Shown here in pieces: positions 45,168-60,100 of a DNA stretch of 64,000 nucleotides. The notes beneath the pieces were generated by a model. It ran no database searches, was not told where the DNA came from, and saw nothing but the letters and a program-made list of their open reading frames with translations. Position 1 is the stretch's first letter. Every line of letters begins with the position of its first letter. This DNA comes from Tubiluchus corallicola (taxonomy: Eukaryota > Priapulida > Priapulimorpha > Priapulimorphida > Tubiluchidae): NCBI GenBank assembly GCA_030141605.1, contig JAQGDQ010000196.1, positions 1-64,000 of the forward strand, in the 5' to 3' direction. The position numbers and the translations under genes are program-made.

Positions 45168-48100
45168 GTAAGATTATTAACGAATTAAGTAAATTAGCTC
45201 GGACCACAGCTCAACGTTAAAACATTTTGGAATTTTTTCATGAACTTTCTCGGGCAAAATTGTACTTTGTTTGAAAAATTAAATTGTCCAAAAGAAAAGC
45301 TACTTTATGCTCAGTAGTTTATAGACAGGCCTGGCAACCAATTTTTGCAGCCAGTTTTTTACAAACTAATGTACCAAACTTACCTACTTTGTACCATTTC
45401 TTAATGCTAAGTCGAACATTATAATGATCACCAACTATGCGTCAAAGTTTTGGGTATGCAGCAGTTTTTTGTTTCTTTGTTAGTGAGCAAATTTAATTTT
45501 GATAATTTTATCTAGTCATCCAAAATACATTTTTGGAATTATATATTAAAGTTTGTGATAGATGATGATTTGATTTTGTCTTAATTTGCACGTGCGAGTG
45601 TTAAAGATAGTAGGATTAGGCTGGCATATACGTCTCTGCCAGTCAGCTTGCTTATTATAGCAATGGTCAGTCAGCAGAAAAATATCTTTTTGGCTTTTGG
45701 AGGTTGCATGGACCTTCTGGACTCATATTTCCTCTTTCCTACTTGTTTAGTCAGTTATTTGTGTCAATATTTATTATTGTGTGTGAGCAATATAGATGCC
45801 TCTAATCATCAAGACATTAGCCATTTTCATGTTATGACGTGCAAGATACGTGTTTGGACTTTGGAGGCACTTTCTTGACTTCAGCAATTTGTCTTTTGGT
45901 CAGGGGGTGGGTTGCTCAACTTCTTGGACTGGCTTCTGTTCTAGCTAGTATCGGGAAATTGTCTTGACTAAAATTTTAAAATGAATTTCAATATTTTTGT
46001 AGTTTGTGTTGGTAGTTCTGATTTGCATGAGTATAACAGACCTGATGTTACTGAAATTATCTTTAAGATGATGCCTTCCCAGAGCCCTAGCAAGATTAGC
46101 AGAAATTGTGATGTAAATTAATGTTGTACACATCTGATACTGTACTCGTAATTACTGCAGTAAATAGGCAAGTATACAATAAGTGCAAATCTTTTCTAAC
46201 TTTGTGAATGTCTGTATAGAGCGAAAAAATATCATGCATGGATAATTGTAGCCATATCCGGACTCTGTGGCATCTCGGCCAATTTGATTGGTTGATTGGG
46301 GGTCAGCTCTACAGTCTCTTACTCATTGATCTGTTCCTGCATTGTTTCTTTTAAAATTATTTTTGTTGAAAATTTTCCCAAAAGCTCCCTTCATTCGTTC
46401 CAAGAGCACCAGCAAGTTGTTTGGAGTACTAGTTTTAACCCTGCTTCATGTGTAATGTTTTCATTTCTAAATACAGCCATCTATAAATTTTATTATTTTC
46501 TCAGTTCTCTTATTTGTGAAATTTTTTGCCAGAAGGCTGTACTTCTGCTATTTGCTTCAAACAGATTATTAACAAATCGATCTATTCGTCCCATCACTTA
46601 CTTACTGAAAATTACTTGCACAAAGATTTTGGCTTTCTGGACCTGTTCAGTCTTATAGAAATATTCCTATTTCTGATTACATATGTAGCTTTGAATTGAT
46701 GACTTTGCCCTTTTGTTCAGCATAATGTGTGCAAAAGATTATTGATATTTGCTGAACCTATTAGCTGCAAGCATTTTTCAATATTTGATAACTATATCAT
46801 TTTCCAGAACTCCTGTACGTGTAACATAATTATGTTTAAACAGAACACAAGTCAAGATCAAGTGCTAATGATGACCTCTATTTTTATTTGCATAATAATT
46901 TATCAGATAATTAATTAGATTTTTTCAAAATTTTGAAAATTTATAGGTAATGTAAATGAATGCTATTTTTTGTTAAAAATGGACCAAAAATTATCTTTTC
47001 ACTTGCCAAAAACGTGTTTTGTTTTTGAGCAAAGCATTATATGCAATGGCAATTTAAACTTAATATTTCCAAACATGGCTATTGCCTATAATTTTTACTT
47101 AGATATTAACATGCTGGTGATAGCATCTGCACAAATAGAATGATTGATGTTCAAGCACAAGCAGGCTTGGGTGTGGTACAAGATCTGTTTATCAAATGCG
47201 CGCGTTGTTTGCTTTATATGCAACCATTACAGCTTTTCAATTTTATGTTCAAAAAGTCTGTCAGCGTCTGCAGCTCGGCGTACGATATGACCCCAATGAT
47301 GTCTTACAGTTAAATGTAAAGGGGTCATCTTCTCGTTTTATTATCACTCAACGGTTCTGCCAACCAATTACAGCGAGCGTTATATACGCCTGCATACTGC
47401 ACGCCTACGATCTCGGCTTGTTACAAGCTGTGTGCGCGTCATACGTTAGGTGACGTCACGGTGATGCGCGATATTCCCTGCAGCCAGCCAATCAGAATCT
47501 TCGGCCTGGGAAAACACGTAATCTACTACGCTAGTCTGTTGGTCTATTATTAGCGCTCACCGTTTGGGCACAATGGTTGCCTGCGTTGATGATCAGTATT
47601 CAACCGTGTTATTGTTATAGATTCAGTATTTATTACACGTTTGCTTGCGTCAGACGATTTCAAATGAACTTAGATTTTATGTGATGAGATAATGTGTGTG
47701 ACAGACGGTGACTATAACTGATAAATGCTCATACGGTTCACTTTAGTTTTCGATTCATTTTTGTGTTTTTTCCCGAAATATCAAGAATCATGTTTTCTGA
47801 TAATTAGTTACTGTAAATTATTATTGGAATCTCTAAAATGATTAGATTTTGAACGTTGATAACCACTTTGGGATTTTGTTACAGTTTTATTAACTAATTA
47901 TTGAAATTAAATTTACTTTCTTTTTGAAATTATTATTATAATCGTTTTCAAATTTTGTTACGACTTTACTTTAGTCAGAAGAGTAATTTAATTTGATCTA
48001 GAGTTGCAGATTTGCGATTTTTGTCAATTTTGTCTTTCAAAAGTGACAGTAAGCAAAAAACATTTTAAACAGAAAAAAATTTAAGTATTGTGTGTAACAG

Positions 48101-51100
48101 CGTATTACAGTTACTACTCGTTTTCAATAGCCTTGTGGCATAAATTAATTATAATAATATAAGTTTATGACCAAATAAAAATTCTGGATCTTTATGCTGT
48201 GAAACTAAGTTTACACTTCTAATCGATGCAGTTAACTGTACAGTCAGCCGAGACGCATAATATTATTATTAAAGTTAATGTTAATTTTAAAAAACCTAGT
48301 GAAAATGTCAGCATAAATACTGAATGAGTAATCCAAAGCTAACTTGATAGTTTACTAATGTTTTCTTGTTTAATTAAATATTCCGATACCAAGTGTCAGG
48401 CAGTCCTGTTTTCTTTTTTAATTAAATATTCCGATACCTAGTGTCAGGCAGTCACACAGAGTGCTTAAATGTCGTCTGTTTTTGGTACCAATTTAGTACC
48501 ATAAGAAGCAAGTGTTTGCATATGAAGCAGGGTGGTATTAGCTGTCACAGGTGACATATAATCAAGATTCTTTAATAAGAAACATGGCAAAGTCTAAGTG
48601 GAAGAAAGGTAAATTTTCAATAAATTAGTTAACCAGTTAATGCTGAATGTTAATTTGAAATGTAATTGTTAGTGAAGTTATGAAACTTAGTTTATTCTAC
48701 CTCACCCTGTATATTGAATAACACCCGGAACTGTATTATTGATACAGGAAATATCGACAATTCCGTGCTTATTAATCAACCCATTTGACCCCACAACTAC
48801 AAACATTTTTTAGTAAATTTCTAAAAAATGTGAAAGTGTCAGGAACGTGAAGTCTTTGTGAATATATTCTATTGATCATTCGAAATTTTTCAATTTTGAA
48901 GTAAAGTTTTTGCCTTAAATAACTCATTGTAATTTAATTGTTACTTCTCCTGTCCTCCTCGCAAAACACTCACCTTAGTTTCAGTAATAACTAAAAATGC
49001 ACCAGGTGTGGACTGCAAGCCCGAAATCGCTGTCCGGATCCGGTCCACTTCCAATAACAAAAGTCCTGTATTCTCAATTCTAAATTATAATGAATAGGAC
49101 AGCTAGTGGCTAATAGCTAGAGTCTAAATATTACTTTTTGTAATATTAAATTTGGCCTTCTAGTTCCACTTTATTTTGGCAATTTTTATAGAATCGAGGT
49201 TCCAAGAGCTTCAAAGATATATTTTTTACTATTACGCGTTGTTGTTGTAGAATAATAATTGTATACATTCATTCTTGAACGCGAATGGCAAACTGTTCTT
49301 TAAATTGTAAGCGTGCCACTACCGTAAAAGCTCCAAATATTCAAATCCATAACCAAGTGCTTAGAGTGAACTAAATAAGCTACAAGTTTTGCTGGCTATA
49401 GTGCATCTGGACAAGTTGTAGGGTACCTGAATCTGCCAAGTGTAATTTGCATACGGTCCGGGTCGGGTAATTTTGAGTTCTGTGCATCCCTAATGATGGC
49501 TTGTTTATTGTTTATCAAGTTATTTACTAACTTGTTGTTTATTTTCAGCTTGGAGCCAGGTAGATGCTAGACCAATACCTGTGTTCCCCTGGCATTCGCT
49601 TGTGCCATTTCTGACCAGCAGTACGTCTCACTCCGATCCTGACCCTCCTCAACCGTCTATTCAGTCGGTAGCTCAAGAGACGGGGAGTCAAAGTGCTGGT
49701 GAGTATTGCGTTCTTTAGTCATACGGCTTCATTAGTTACCGCTGTCGTGATGGAAACAATGGGGTTTTGGCAGGAAGGGCATTGTTTTTAAAGTCTTTGT
49801 GAGCACTACAGCTGAGCGTCGAGTGTTCAAATCCGATTTGAATGAAATGAGTTGATTGAACTTCAAGTTTGCTTCGAACCTAAAATTATAGATTCGAATA
49901 ATTCAGCACATCAACTACATACGTTCTTTATTATTAAAACGTTTAACACGTCTTGCAGTCAGTACAATTTAGCTGTAATTTCTCTGCATAATTTTTTAAC
50001 AAATTATTAGTGTTTTCTCTCCAGAATAAAATGATCTTTGTGAGGCCGCTTTTTATTAGTGATTCGAAATTATTTAAAACTGAATGTGAAGTCGATTTGG
50101 ATTTTAAAATCTCAAAATTTGGTTTTCTTCGAGTTCCAAAGTCACAAATTCTATTTGATTCAAATTCGCTTTCTAATAAAGAATGCTGACACCTTGTGAA
50201 CAGATGATATTTTAGTAAAATAATATAATTTTCCCTTCGAAAACCTGAATTGTTTAGAAAAGACCTCATTGTTAGCTGACAGGTCCTCGGCAAGTTTTGG
50301 AAAAAAACAGTGTCCCATCTTAATGAGCCACCATATAATAGTTGTTTAGGATAGTTTGATCTGCTGCACTGCTTTGTTTCATTGACAGTAGAGAAAAGTG
50401 CTTCTGTGTGGCTTCCTTTATCATGCTGTTTCTTACTGTTTCTCGATGTAAGGAAGAATATATACATGTCCAAACATGACTAAGACACTCCTGCTGGTTG
50501 AATGTCTCGTCTTAGATGATCATCTAGGTTCCAGTCCCGTTACACAGCCATTCAGTGTTAGTAGTGGGTCTTGTCATTGAGTGCTGGATTTCGCTTTGTT
50601 GTTTGCAGAACAGTAAGAGGAGTTATTTCAGTGCTTTTAAAAGCCCTTTTTCCAGTTTTTATTGAGCAAGGAGCAAAAGACATTTGATGTCACAATAGCA
50701 AATAGTCCAGAGCATTGTATAGTTAATTTATATAAACCATGAAACAGAGTGTTACAAGTCATAAAGGGATTCCAACAGGTGCCTCTAGGTACTATCTCAT
50801 AAGTCCCCCTTCCCATTTGCCCCTGTAGGACGTTACAAGAGGTCCCATCATCTTTTCTTGGTCACAGTGAAAGAGTACCGCTGAAACTGGAGCATTAATT
50901 CACTTGGCATTGAAGATATGACTTGGAAAAATCATTTCCAAAAATCATTCTTTGGAAATCACCCTGGAAATTGAAAAAAAATTGAAAAGATTGTTTTGTG
51001 GGTTAAACATATCATTAGCTTTCGAAAAATGTAATGACCTCCTAATCTCGAAAGACTTTCAACGAACTATTTGACAAGTACACTGCGTACCAGACTAAGA

Positions 51101-54100
51101 GCTCTGACAAAGCAGCCTGTCTTCACAGTTGAGTTATTTAACTTTCGTTTTTTTACAGTAGCAGTATACTATGCTGTTTAATAACTAATTTTTTATTCAT
51201 ATTTTTTCATTAATTTACAAGAGATATATTCTGCAGTACCATGCTAATTTAGATGCTTTTGTCACTTGCATCAGAACCCTATTACATGTGACCCAAATAG
51301 AAGCGAACATTACGTGAACATTGGACTAGTCTGGTACAGTCTAAGCTTGTTGATTAGTCTGTGTTTAATCGTGTGTACTTTTGAGGTTAGGCTTTGAGAG
51401 ACAGGTGCATTGACACAGTATCTCAGAAGTTGCCAAGTTTTAATATTACCTCATTACATTAGGGATGACATTTCTACGTAGTGAACACTAGCGACAGCAG
51501 CAGATTAGGTGGAGAAGTTTTGCAGTCTAAATAAAATGCCAAGTCATTTAGTCTGTCAGTGGCAGGGTCGGTCAGAAAAAGATGGGTCAGTTACTTGAAA
51601 CCGTTTTAAGGCCTGGCTTAAGTAGAGAGAAATTTTGCAGAGTAAAGGTTACATCTATGGATTTAAAGTGTGCTGTGTTTGAAATATGAAGAAACAGTAC
51701 TATGTAGTATATGCATAGATACTTCACGTCTAAACAACTCGCTTGTTATTAAGTTTTAGAAAAACAGTAAATGCTAATAGGTCTGTTAAATGTAAATTTT
51801 AAGCATAATTTCATTTCCCGATTTCTCAACATTTCAAAAAATATATCTTCGAATGAAAAGCTTGATTTTTTTCATCAGGCGACGTTCTCTTTTGTGTGAT
51901 CTGCATAAGTTTCGATGCGAAAAGTTTGTGAAATTAGCTTTTTAAATCATTTTTGTGAAATAATTTGAAAACAAAAATTATAGACAGGTTCAAAGAATAT
52001 TCTTTACACTTTGGTTCCAAAAACCTTGAAAAAAACAGATATTTTATGGCCAGTTATGAGCTTTTTCCTTCATGTAAATATTAGCAATATGCAACTCAAT
52101 TCAAAACGTGAAATTACTTTGACAAAATACAGAAAATGTATTCCCACTGACCAGAATTACTATAACCGAGATTTTAATTATAATTATGTTGATAATGGTG
52201 ATACAAATAAATAATAGATTAATTATTGATTTTACTGTTTACTGAATTTTTTGGAAATGAAGAATTATTTATACTGAATAATTTGATTTGTTTAGATGAA
52301 GATGATGATGTGTTTGCACCGGTTACTGAGAGCGAAGCAGTTGAACCTGAACCCGTGGAAAGTTCCTCTTCCTCGATGCTTTCTAAACGGCGGACGCAAT
52401 CACTAAGCGCATTGTCGAAAGATGAACCCAAGTCTCCACGGAAGGTGAGTCTGTCGGGAAGCACTTTGTTCCTCACAACTATGAAAGGCAAAATATGTAG
52501 AAATTCTTGCTGCGCTGTTTCTGTGTGCTGAGTTATAATAGTAAGTGTCCTGTTGTTAGTTAGCCTTTATATTTCACTTACTCAAAGGAAACCGGACCCA
52601 ATCGTAAACCATAGCTCAAAACAATCTAACCTATAAACTTTGTTTTTTCAAAAAACATGAAGAGATTACTCACATTGTTTTTTTAAAAAACACGTGAAGA
52701 CATTACTCACTGTGTTTTTCAAAAAACACGTGAAAACATTACTCACTGTGTTTTTTAAAAAACACGTGAAAAGATTACTTGTTGTTTAGACTCAATCTCA
52801 TTTTAATTTACCTCCTCAATATATACATTTTTTGCCTATAAATGTTAGCAATTGTTTCTAATATTTGAAAAATTAGCTTAGAAAGTTAATTAATGCAAAC
52901 CAAACACAGCTATTGCTTACCTCAGAAACTAACCACAGTTTGTGCAATGGCAGGCATCTTCCCTTGCGTGTCAAGCATGCTTGCATAAAGGTTACTGCTT
53001 AAATGCGCGATGTCGCGAAAATGGACTCTACGTCATATGACGTCAGAAACTAACACTGCAGTTCATGAACATGGTTATCATGGTACCGCCTCATATTTGC
53101 CGGCCATGTGCATGTGGTAAAAAGGCGATGTTGCCAATCTTAGTAGATTCACTGAGCCGCACGTAGCTTTGAAAGTTTAACAAAATTTGAGTGTTTGAAG
53201 TAATTATTATTTAATCAAAGCTTTGATTTAAAGAAAGCTATTGTAGTTTTCAATATTTTAGAGCATTCTTTATTCTGAACTAATGTTTACACAATCATCC
53301 AGTTTTCCTTTCAGTGAAACCCATTGTAAATTGAATTTTTATTGCTAGGTGAAGGAACGTGATCACATACGTCGACCAATGAATGCCTTCATGATATTTA
53401 GCAAGCGTCATCGAGCCCTAGTCCATCAACGTCACCCTAATCAAGACAACCGGACTGTGTCGAAAATACTTGGAGAGTGGTGGTATGCACTGGGGCCACA
53501 TGAGAAACAGGAGTATCATGAACTGGCCTTTCAGGTACTTGTTGTTCACAGAGTAAATTTCAAGCTGTTCATAGACTCAATTTCAAGCTGTGTGTAGAGT
53601 CGATTTCAAGCTGCTCACAGACTCAATTTCAAGTTATGCGCAGATTCAATTCCAAACTATGCACAGAATCAGTTTCAAGCTGCTCACAGACTCAATTTCA
53701 AGCTACTGACAGACTCAGTTTCAGGCTATGCACAGACTCAATTTCAAGCTATGCACAGACTCGATTTCAAACTATGCACAGAATCATTTTCAAGCTGTTC
53801 GCAGACTCAGTTTCAAGCTGCTCACAGAGTCAATTTCAAGCTGCTCACAGACTCAATTTCAAGCTGCTCACAGAGTCAATTTCAAGCTGATCACAGAGTC
53901 AATTTCAAGCTGATTATGTTCATACCAATTATGAAACTAGTGAACTGGTTATGGAAGAGATCCTGGTATTATCACTTGACGAATGACATTGTTAGATGCC
54001 TTTTTAGATAGAGAAAGTGAATTTATTATTGTTCAAGTAGACTGTGGCATTCATATTTAGGTACAAAAAAGTTTGTGCATACAGGTTTAGAAGGTTTTAG

Positions 54101-57100
54101 AAGTGATTGTACTTAAGAGTGATCAGTAAAAACTTCCTTATAGATGCACGTAATTGTGCAAAGAAATGTAATTAAGTAATTTGTATGATTTGCACGTAAG
54201 GAGAATTTTGTATGCAGATTGCTTTCTTTAATGAAGGTACTGGACGAAATCTTGTATACATTAAGAAAAAGACAAAGACACTTATTTACAGTCGCTGGGA
54301 CAACAGACAACGGCCATAGGCTACTAGAAATGACTCTTAATGAATACAACAACAGCGAACACCACAAATAAGAACTGTTTGCCAATACAGGTGGTCGTGA
54401 GATTCGAACAGACCGTTACCCTAACGACTCGGCCATCCGTACTGAGACATACATCCGTGAACACCAGGCTATATATATATATATATAAATTTGTGAATAC
54501 CATTTAATTTTGGTATGATTTTGATTAGTAATAACTATTGACAGTTAAGCTGTGTCTATTAGTTAACTATTGACTGTTCATGCGTTTTTAGGCTAAGTTG
54601 TTACCAGTGAATCTAAAGAAAGTGTTTGCATTTATTCCAGGTTAAGGAAGCCCACTTTAAAGCCCATCCCGACTGGAAATGGTGCAGTAAAGAAAGGAAG
54701 AAATCAAATTCGTCAGTTAGTGGAAGGAAGCCAAGTCTTTCTGACGGCACTCAAGTTCCATCAGCGTCTGGTGGTCCATCTGTTGGTAAGCAAGTTTGTG
54801 CAGTTTTATGCATTTTGAGCAATCTAATTTAACATGAGTCATTGCTAGGGCTGTAGCAATACACCTAAGTCACGATACGATACATATCATGATACTAACC
54901 TCACTATACACATTTAGTTAACATTTCAAGGCTTTAATCAAAAAAACTAAATTAAGCTGTTGATATATTATATATGTTAAGTGCTAAAATAATTCAGCAA
55001 ACTGTTTGATTTCTATTTATACTCTTGTATTGTTTACATTTTAAGCCCACCAGAAATGCAAAATATTTCAATACTTTTAATTTAAAATATGCTGGCATGT
55101 TTTCTAGTCCATATTAGCTGCAAGCCATTCAGAAACTTATAAGCAAAAACGTTTTAGCCTTCTACAGATTATAAACGCGTTATGGTTTCAACCGCTTCAC
55201 TTTGGCTGCTACTTAATACTGTAATCATTGCTGTACTTAATACTTGGTACAGTAAAATTAGTGCTGTTTTAAAATTTTGCTTTGCCAATTCATAACCAGG
55301 CTTAGTCAATGCTGTACTTAATACTTGGTACAGTAAAAATTAGTACTGTTTTAAAGTTTTGCTTAGCCAATTCATAACCAGGCTTAGTCAATGCTGTACT
55401 TAATGCTTGGTACAGTAAAATTAGTGCTGTTTTAAAGTTTTGCTTTGCCAATTCATAACCAGGCTTAGTCAATGCTGTACTTAATACTTGGTACAGTAAA
55501 ATTAGTGCTGTTTTAAAGTTTTGCTTTGCTAATTCATAACCAGGCCCAGTAAATGCTGTACTTAATGCTTGGTACAGTAAAATTAGTGCTGTTTTAAAGT
55601 TTTGCTTTTCCAATTCATAACCAGGCCTAGTCAGTGCTGTACTTAATGCTTGGTACAGTAAAGTTAGTACTGTTTTAAAGTTTTACTGTGCCAATTCATA
55701 ACCAGGCCTTGCCAATGCTGTACTTAATACTTGGTACAGTAAAATTAGTGCTGTTTTAAAATTTTGCTTTTCCAATTCATAACCAGAGATCATCCGAAAT
55801 AGAAAATGTTGGTGAGTGCAGTCAGTTCACTGGTGACTAATACCTACAGTTTTGCTCTCCGTTTTTTATCAAATGTACTAGACTTCAAATCTAGTAATAT
55901 TCATTTCAACGCTGGCATATAAACGTTAATTTTTGTCGGAGGCCTTACACAGTTAAACTCACACTGATATCATCTAAGCCCATTCTGCTTCCATGGTTTT
56001 ATCTCATGTCAAAACAGTGCCTAGATACGAACATGTAAATTCAATTCGAACATGTTAATTTAGTTTGAATTCAATTCGAATTGAAAATCATGGATTCGAA
56101 TAGCGTAGCACTTCAACTACATTCGTTCTTTATCATTAACATGTTTACAATTTCATGTAGTCTTAACATGTTTAGTACATCATGTGGTCTTAACATGTTT
56201 AGAACATCACGTAGTCTTAACCTGTTTAGAACATCATGTAGTCTTAACATGTTTAGAACATCACGTAGCCTTAACCTGTTTAGAACATCATGTAGTCTTA
56301 ACATGTTTAGAACATCATGTAGTTTTAACCTGTTTACAACATCATGTAGTCAGAACAGTTTAGCTGCCACATCTGTGCACAGTTTTTGCACACAAGTTAC
56401 GTATTATCTCAAAGTTACACAAAGTCGATTTGAATTCGCTTTCTGGTAGAGAATGTTCGCCCGTACCATTCAGTACAAATACGAACTAATCAGGCAGTGT
56501 AGTTATCATGAGTCTTGCTGTGCATTCTGAAGTTCTTCTTGTCATATGATTATTTAAAGTTTAACCCCTCGTATTGCCGCCATCTTTGTAAATTCTTGGA
56601 TTGTTTCGCTTTTTGTTGTTTGTTTTTAATTGATCTGAAATATGATTATTGTTACCTGTTAAGGTGAGGAAGCCAGCGATGGTGTACCTGAAGCTGAAGA
56701 ATATTCACCTCATGATACATCTTGCAAGGAAGCAGATGATGCATATCCAACGGTAGGTAAAGATGTTTCAAGCTTGAAATGAGTATTTTTTATTCAGAGT
56801 AGTGATAGGCAATATTGAAATTTTGAAATTTGATTATAATCTTGTTCTCGTAATTCGATATCACGTTTTATCTCTTGCGAGGATTTTTATGATTTTAGCC
56901 ATACCTTTCTTTGATTGCAGTGAAATAGAACCTATGTGTGTGCTTGCAAATTGAAACCGTCCATCAGTCGACATAGTTAAGACTATGTTATGGTGCTTCA
57001 AAGTAGAATGACCCAAAAGTTTGGTCAAAAGTCAATTTTTCATATTTTGTAAAAATCAAAACTAAATGTATTGGACTTTTATCTGACTCCCCTACGAGCA

Positions 57101-60100
57101 GTCATTTTGCTTCGGGTTTTTTCTGTTGACAAGCCCCGACCTTCGTCAGGAAGAGCCATCTACTGGATTTAAACACAACTTCAATGTGCTTTTGCGAAGT
57201 CCGTAGAAACCAACATTTGTGCGGTTGCTAAGTGTTTTGTAGAAACTTGACAAAACACAATGACTGACTTCAACAGCGATTTTCTCAAGATTATGTTTTT
57301 CAGTACGTAGCCTGCACCTCAACTTCAACGTGGTTTATCTCAGCTTAGATGTAACATAGAGCAATGAGCTTGGTATCAAAATTATCCTCATGAAATGGAG
57401 ATTCAGAATATGTGAATAACTGGAAAAGCTTAACTGTTGACTTATGGACGCTTTTCGATATGCAAGCCACACCTTATGTTGTTGTCAAACATGTTTTAGA
57501 CTGATATAACATTATCAACTGTAGACGTATTTCGTACAATACCTGTATAAAGTGTCACAACTGTCATTAGTTTTACGTTTTACTCTAGAAGCACAAACTT
57601 GACATTAAAAAAAGATTTCTATATTGTATTTACACGGTAATTATCTCATTCAAGAACTGCAAAAAGGGGGCCATTTATCACATATAATTCCGTCTCCCCG
57701 GTATCCTGGTTTGCAGCTACACGTAAAACTGCCTATGGTGTCAGCACATGTTCCAAATTTACCACACTTATCTTCTTTGAGATCACACTCGTTCACATTA
57801 CCTAATAACGTTAAAAAAACATTCTCAAACTATTTTTAAAGACATTCTTAACTTTTTGTTTAATTACTCTATGACAATGCTACTACAAGCATCACGTGAC
57901 AATGAATTTGAAGCTCCCAGTTTGCACCAGTGTGGTTCGCAATTATGCATGTTTATAAGAGCTTAGGATTCCATTCATTTATGCTAAAACACTACCTTTC
58001 GGTTATAATGTAACACGTATATTTTGCTTTGGATTAATTTAGATTCATTATATTACTGTTCAGTCGCCGATTATATCGATTTATATATGGTTGTAATCAG
58101 AATTAATCTGCTAATCGCCCATCACTAATTCGCATACAGAAGATCATTATAGTGTTACAATTTAGTTTTATAAGCAGAGGTGTGTCTGTGACTAAATCTA
58201 TGTCATTTAATGTAGAAATCTGCCAAGTTTTCTGCTTTTCTTTTGGGCTGTGTTTGGTGGTTTCTAAGACAAACCAAGATAAGATTATTAAATGGATTAT
58301 TGAGAAAACATTTCATTTTGTCATTTGCATCAGCTTATTTTTACAGCAGTGCAAAATGATTGCGCATGCAAATTTTAGGCAAAAAATTTGCAAAACTGTA
58401 TTTTCTGCTTTAAACCTCTATCGAAGCTTTGACTTTTTTGTTTTTTTAATGTGGTTTCTTGTACCATCTTTTGCTGTGTATTCTTTTTACCACATTTTTA
58501 TTTTTGTATTTTTGTGCTTGTAGTCAAAATCACCAGCAGATGCATATGATGCATCGTATGGCGATGAACTAGGAGAGGAGCAGCTAGTCATAAACACCGA
58601 TGATGATGTCGGAGGTTAGATATCATTTAGTACTTTTCACTATTCTGAACTTGAATTATATAGTTCATGCCTTACACTGAATGCTTTAAAGGAAAACCGG
58701 ATGATTGTGTAAACATTAGTTCAGAATAAAGAATGCTTTTAAATATTGAAAACTACAATAGATTTTTTTAAATCCAGGCTTAGATTAAATAATAATTACC
58801 TCGGATACTCAAATTTTGTTTATCTTTCAAAGCTATGCGCGGCTTTGTGATATCTATTAAGATTGGCAATGGCGCCTTTTTGTCACATTCACGTGGCCGA
58901 CAAATAGAAGGCGGTACCATGATAACCATGGTCGTGAACTGCAGTGTTAGTTTCTGACGTCATATGACGTAGTGCCCATTTTCGTGATATCACGCGTTGA
59001 AGCAGCAACACTTACGCAAACGTGCTTGACGGGTAACAAAGATGCCTGCCATTGCCCAAGCTGTGGTTAGTTTCTGACATAACCATGTGTTTGGTTGCCG
59101 TTAATTTTAATTAAAACTTTCCAAGCTAATTATTGAAATATAAGAAACAATTGCTACCTTTTATAGGCAAGAAAATGTATATTTTGGACAGTAAATTAAA
59201 ATGAGATTGAGTGTTAACAATCGTCCAGTTTTCCTTTAATTGTACTTTGGTAGTTAAAAACCTGCGCTGTAATTAGGTATTTGTATGTTAAAGTATTTGT
59301 AGCAGTATTAACTGAACAACCAGAGTTTTTATAAAGTTTACCACAATTGATTTTCTTTCTGAAGTCTGAAGATTTGTACATATATTTTCAATCTTATGTT
59401 AAATGTTTAATCCTGGTAGCAAAAAATTCTGTGTAAGGTGCAGACTTGCTGTATGATAGAAACACTTGCGCTTAAAGATTTTATGAATGCATGTTTGTAA
59501 GGCACGTTTTAAGCAGTTTGTTTGCTTCTGTAAATTGTTGCTTTGCTCATTGTAAAATCTTGGAGGAAGTTTTTAGCTGTTGATTTTCTGTCACGATTGT
59601 CTTTTTTTATTTGAAGCTGACTTTCATTTTTGTGATTTTTTAATATAATTTAATTAAACGTTCTGCTAAAGTTGATAGCAATACTCAGTAGTGCTGGATG
59701 TCGCAGAATCATTGGGGATTTAGTGTGCTTCAACTCTGCGATAATTTTACTAAGTTTTTTATTTGCTTTAACTTGTTTTGCCTTAAAAGACAAGAAAGGG
59801 GTACCTGAAGTAGGTTTCAGAACAATCGCCTTAAAAAATTATATTACCTTGTAGTAATTTTATGCGTATATCGTATTCGCTTTGAAAGGATGTTTTCTTT
59901 GTTTTCATTTTAAATCTTCAGCAATACTGTTCTGAAGTCGCCATTAAAAAAAAAACTTTAATTTTTTTTTTTGAAGTCGTCCCAAAAAACTTTCCATGTA
60001 AAGTTATATTACTTAGCATTTTGCTTACCTGCTTGAAAGACTGGTGCAACTAGAAAAGAAAATTATTAATTATTTAAAATGTTTTCACCAAATGATAAAG

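Noticed and set aside
49943-50473. 176-codon minus-strand open frame in a CIC intron
   Set aside because: Overlaps a dispersed repeat found again at 56 kb; no recognisable domain and no splice or start support.
55302-55613. 27-residue repeat protein on the minus strand
   Set aside because: Artefact of the 81-bp tandem repeat.
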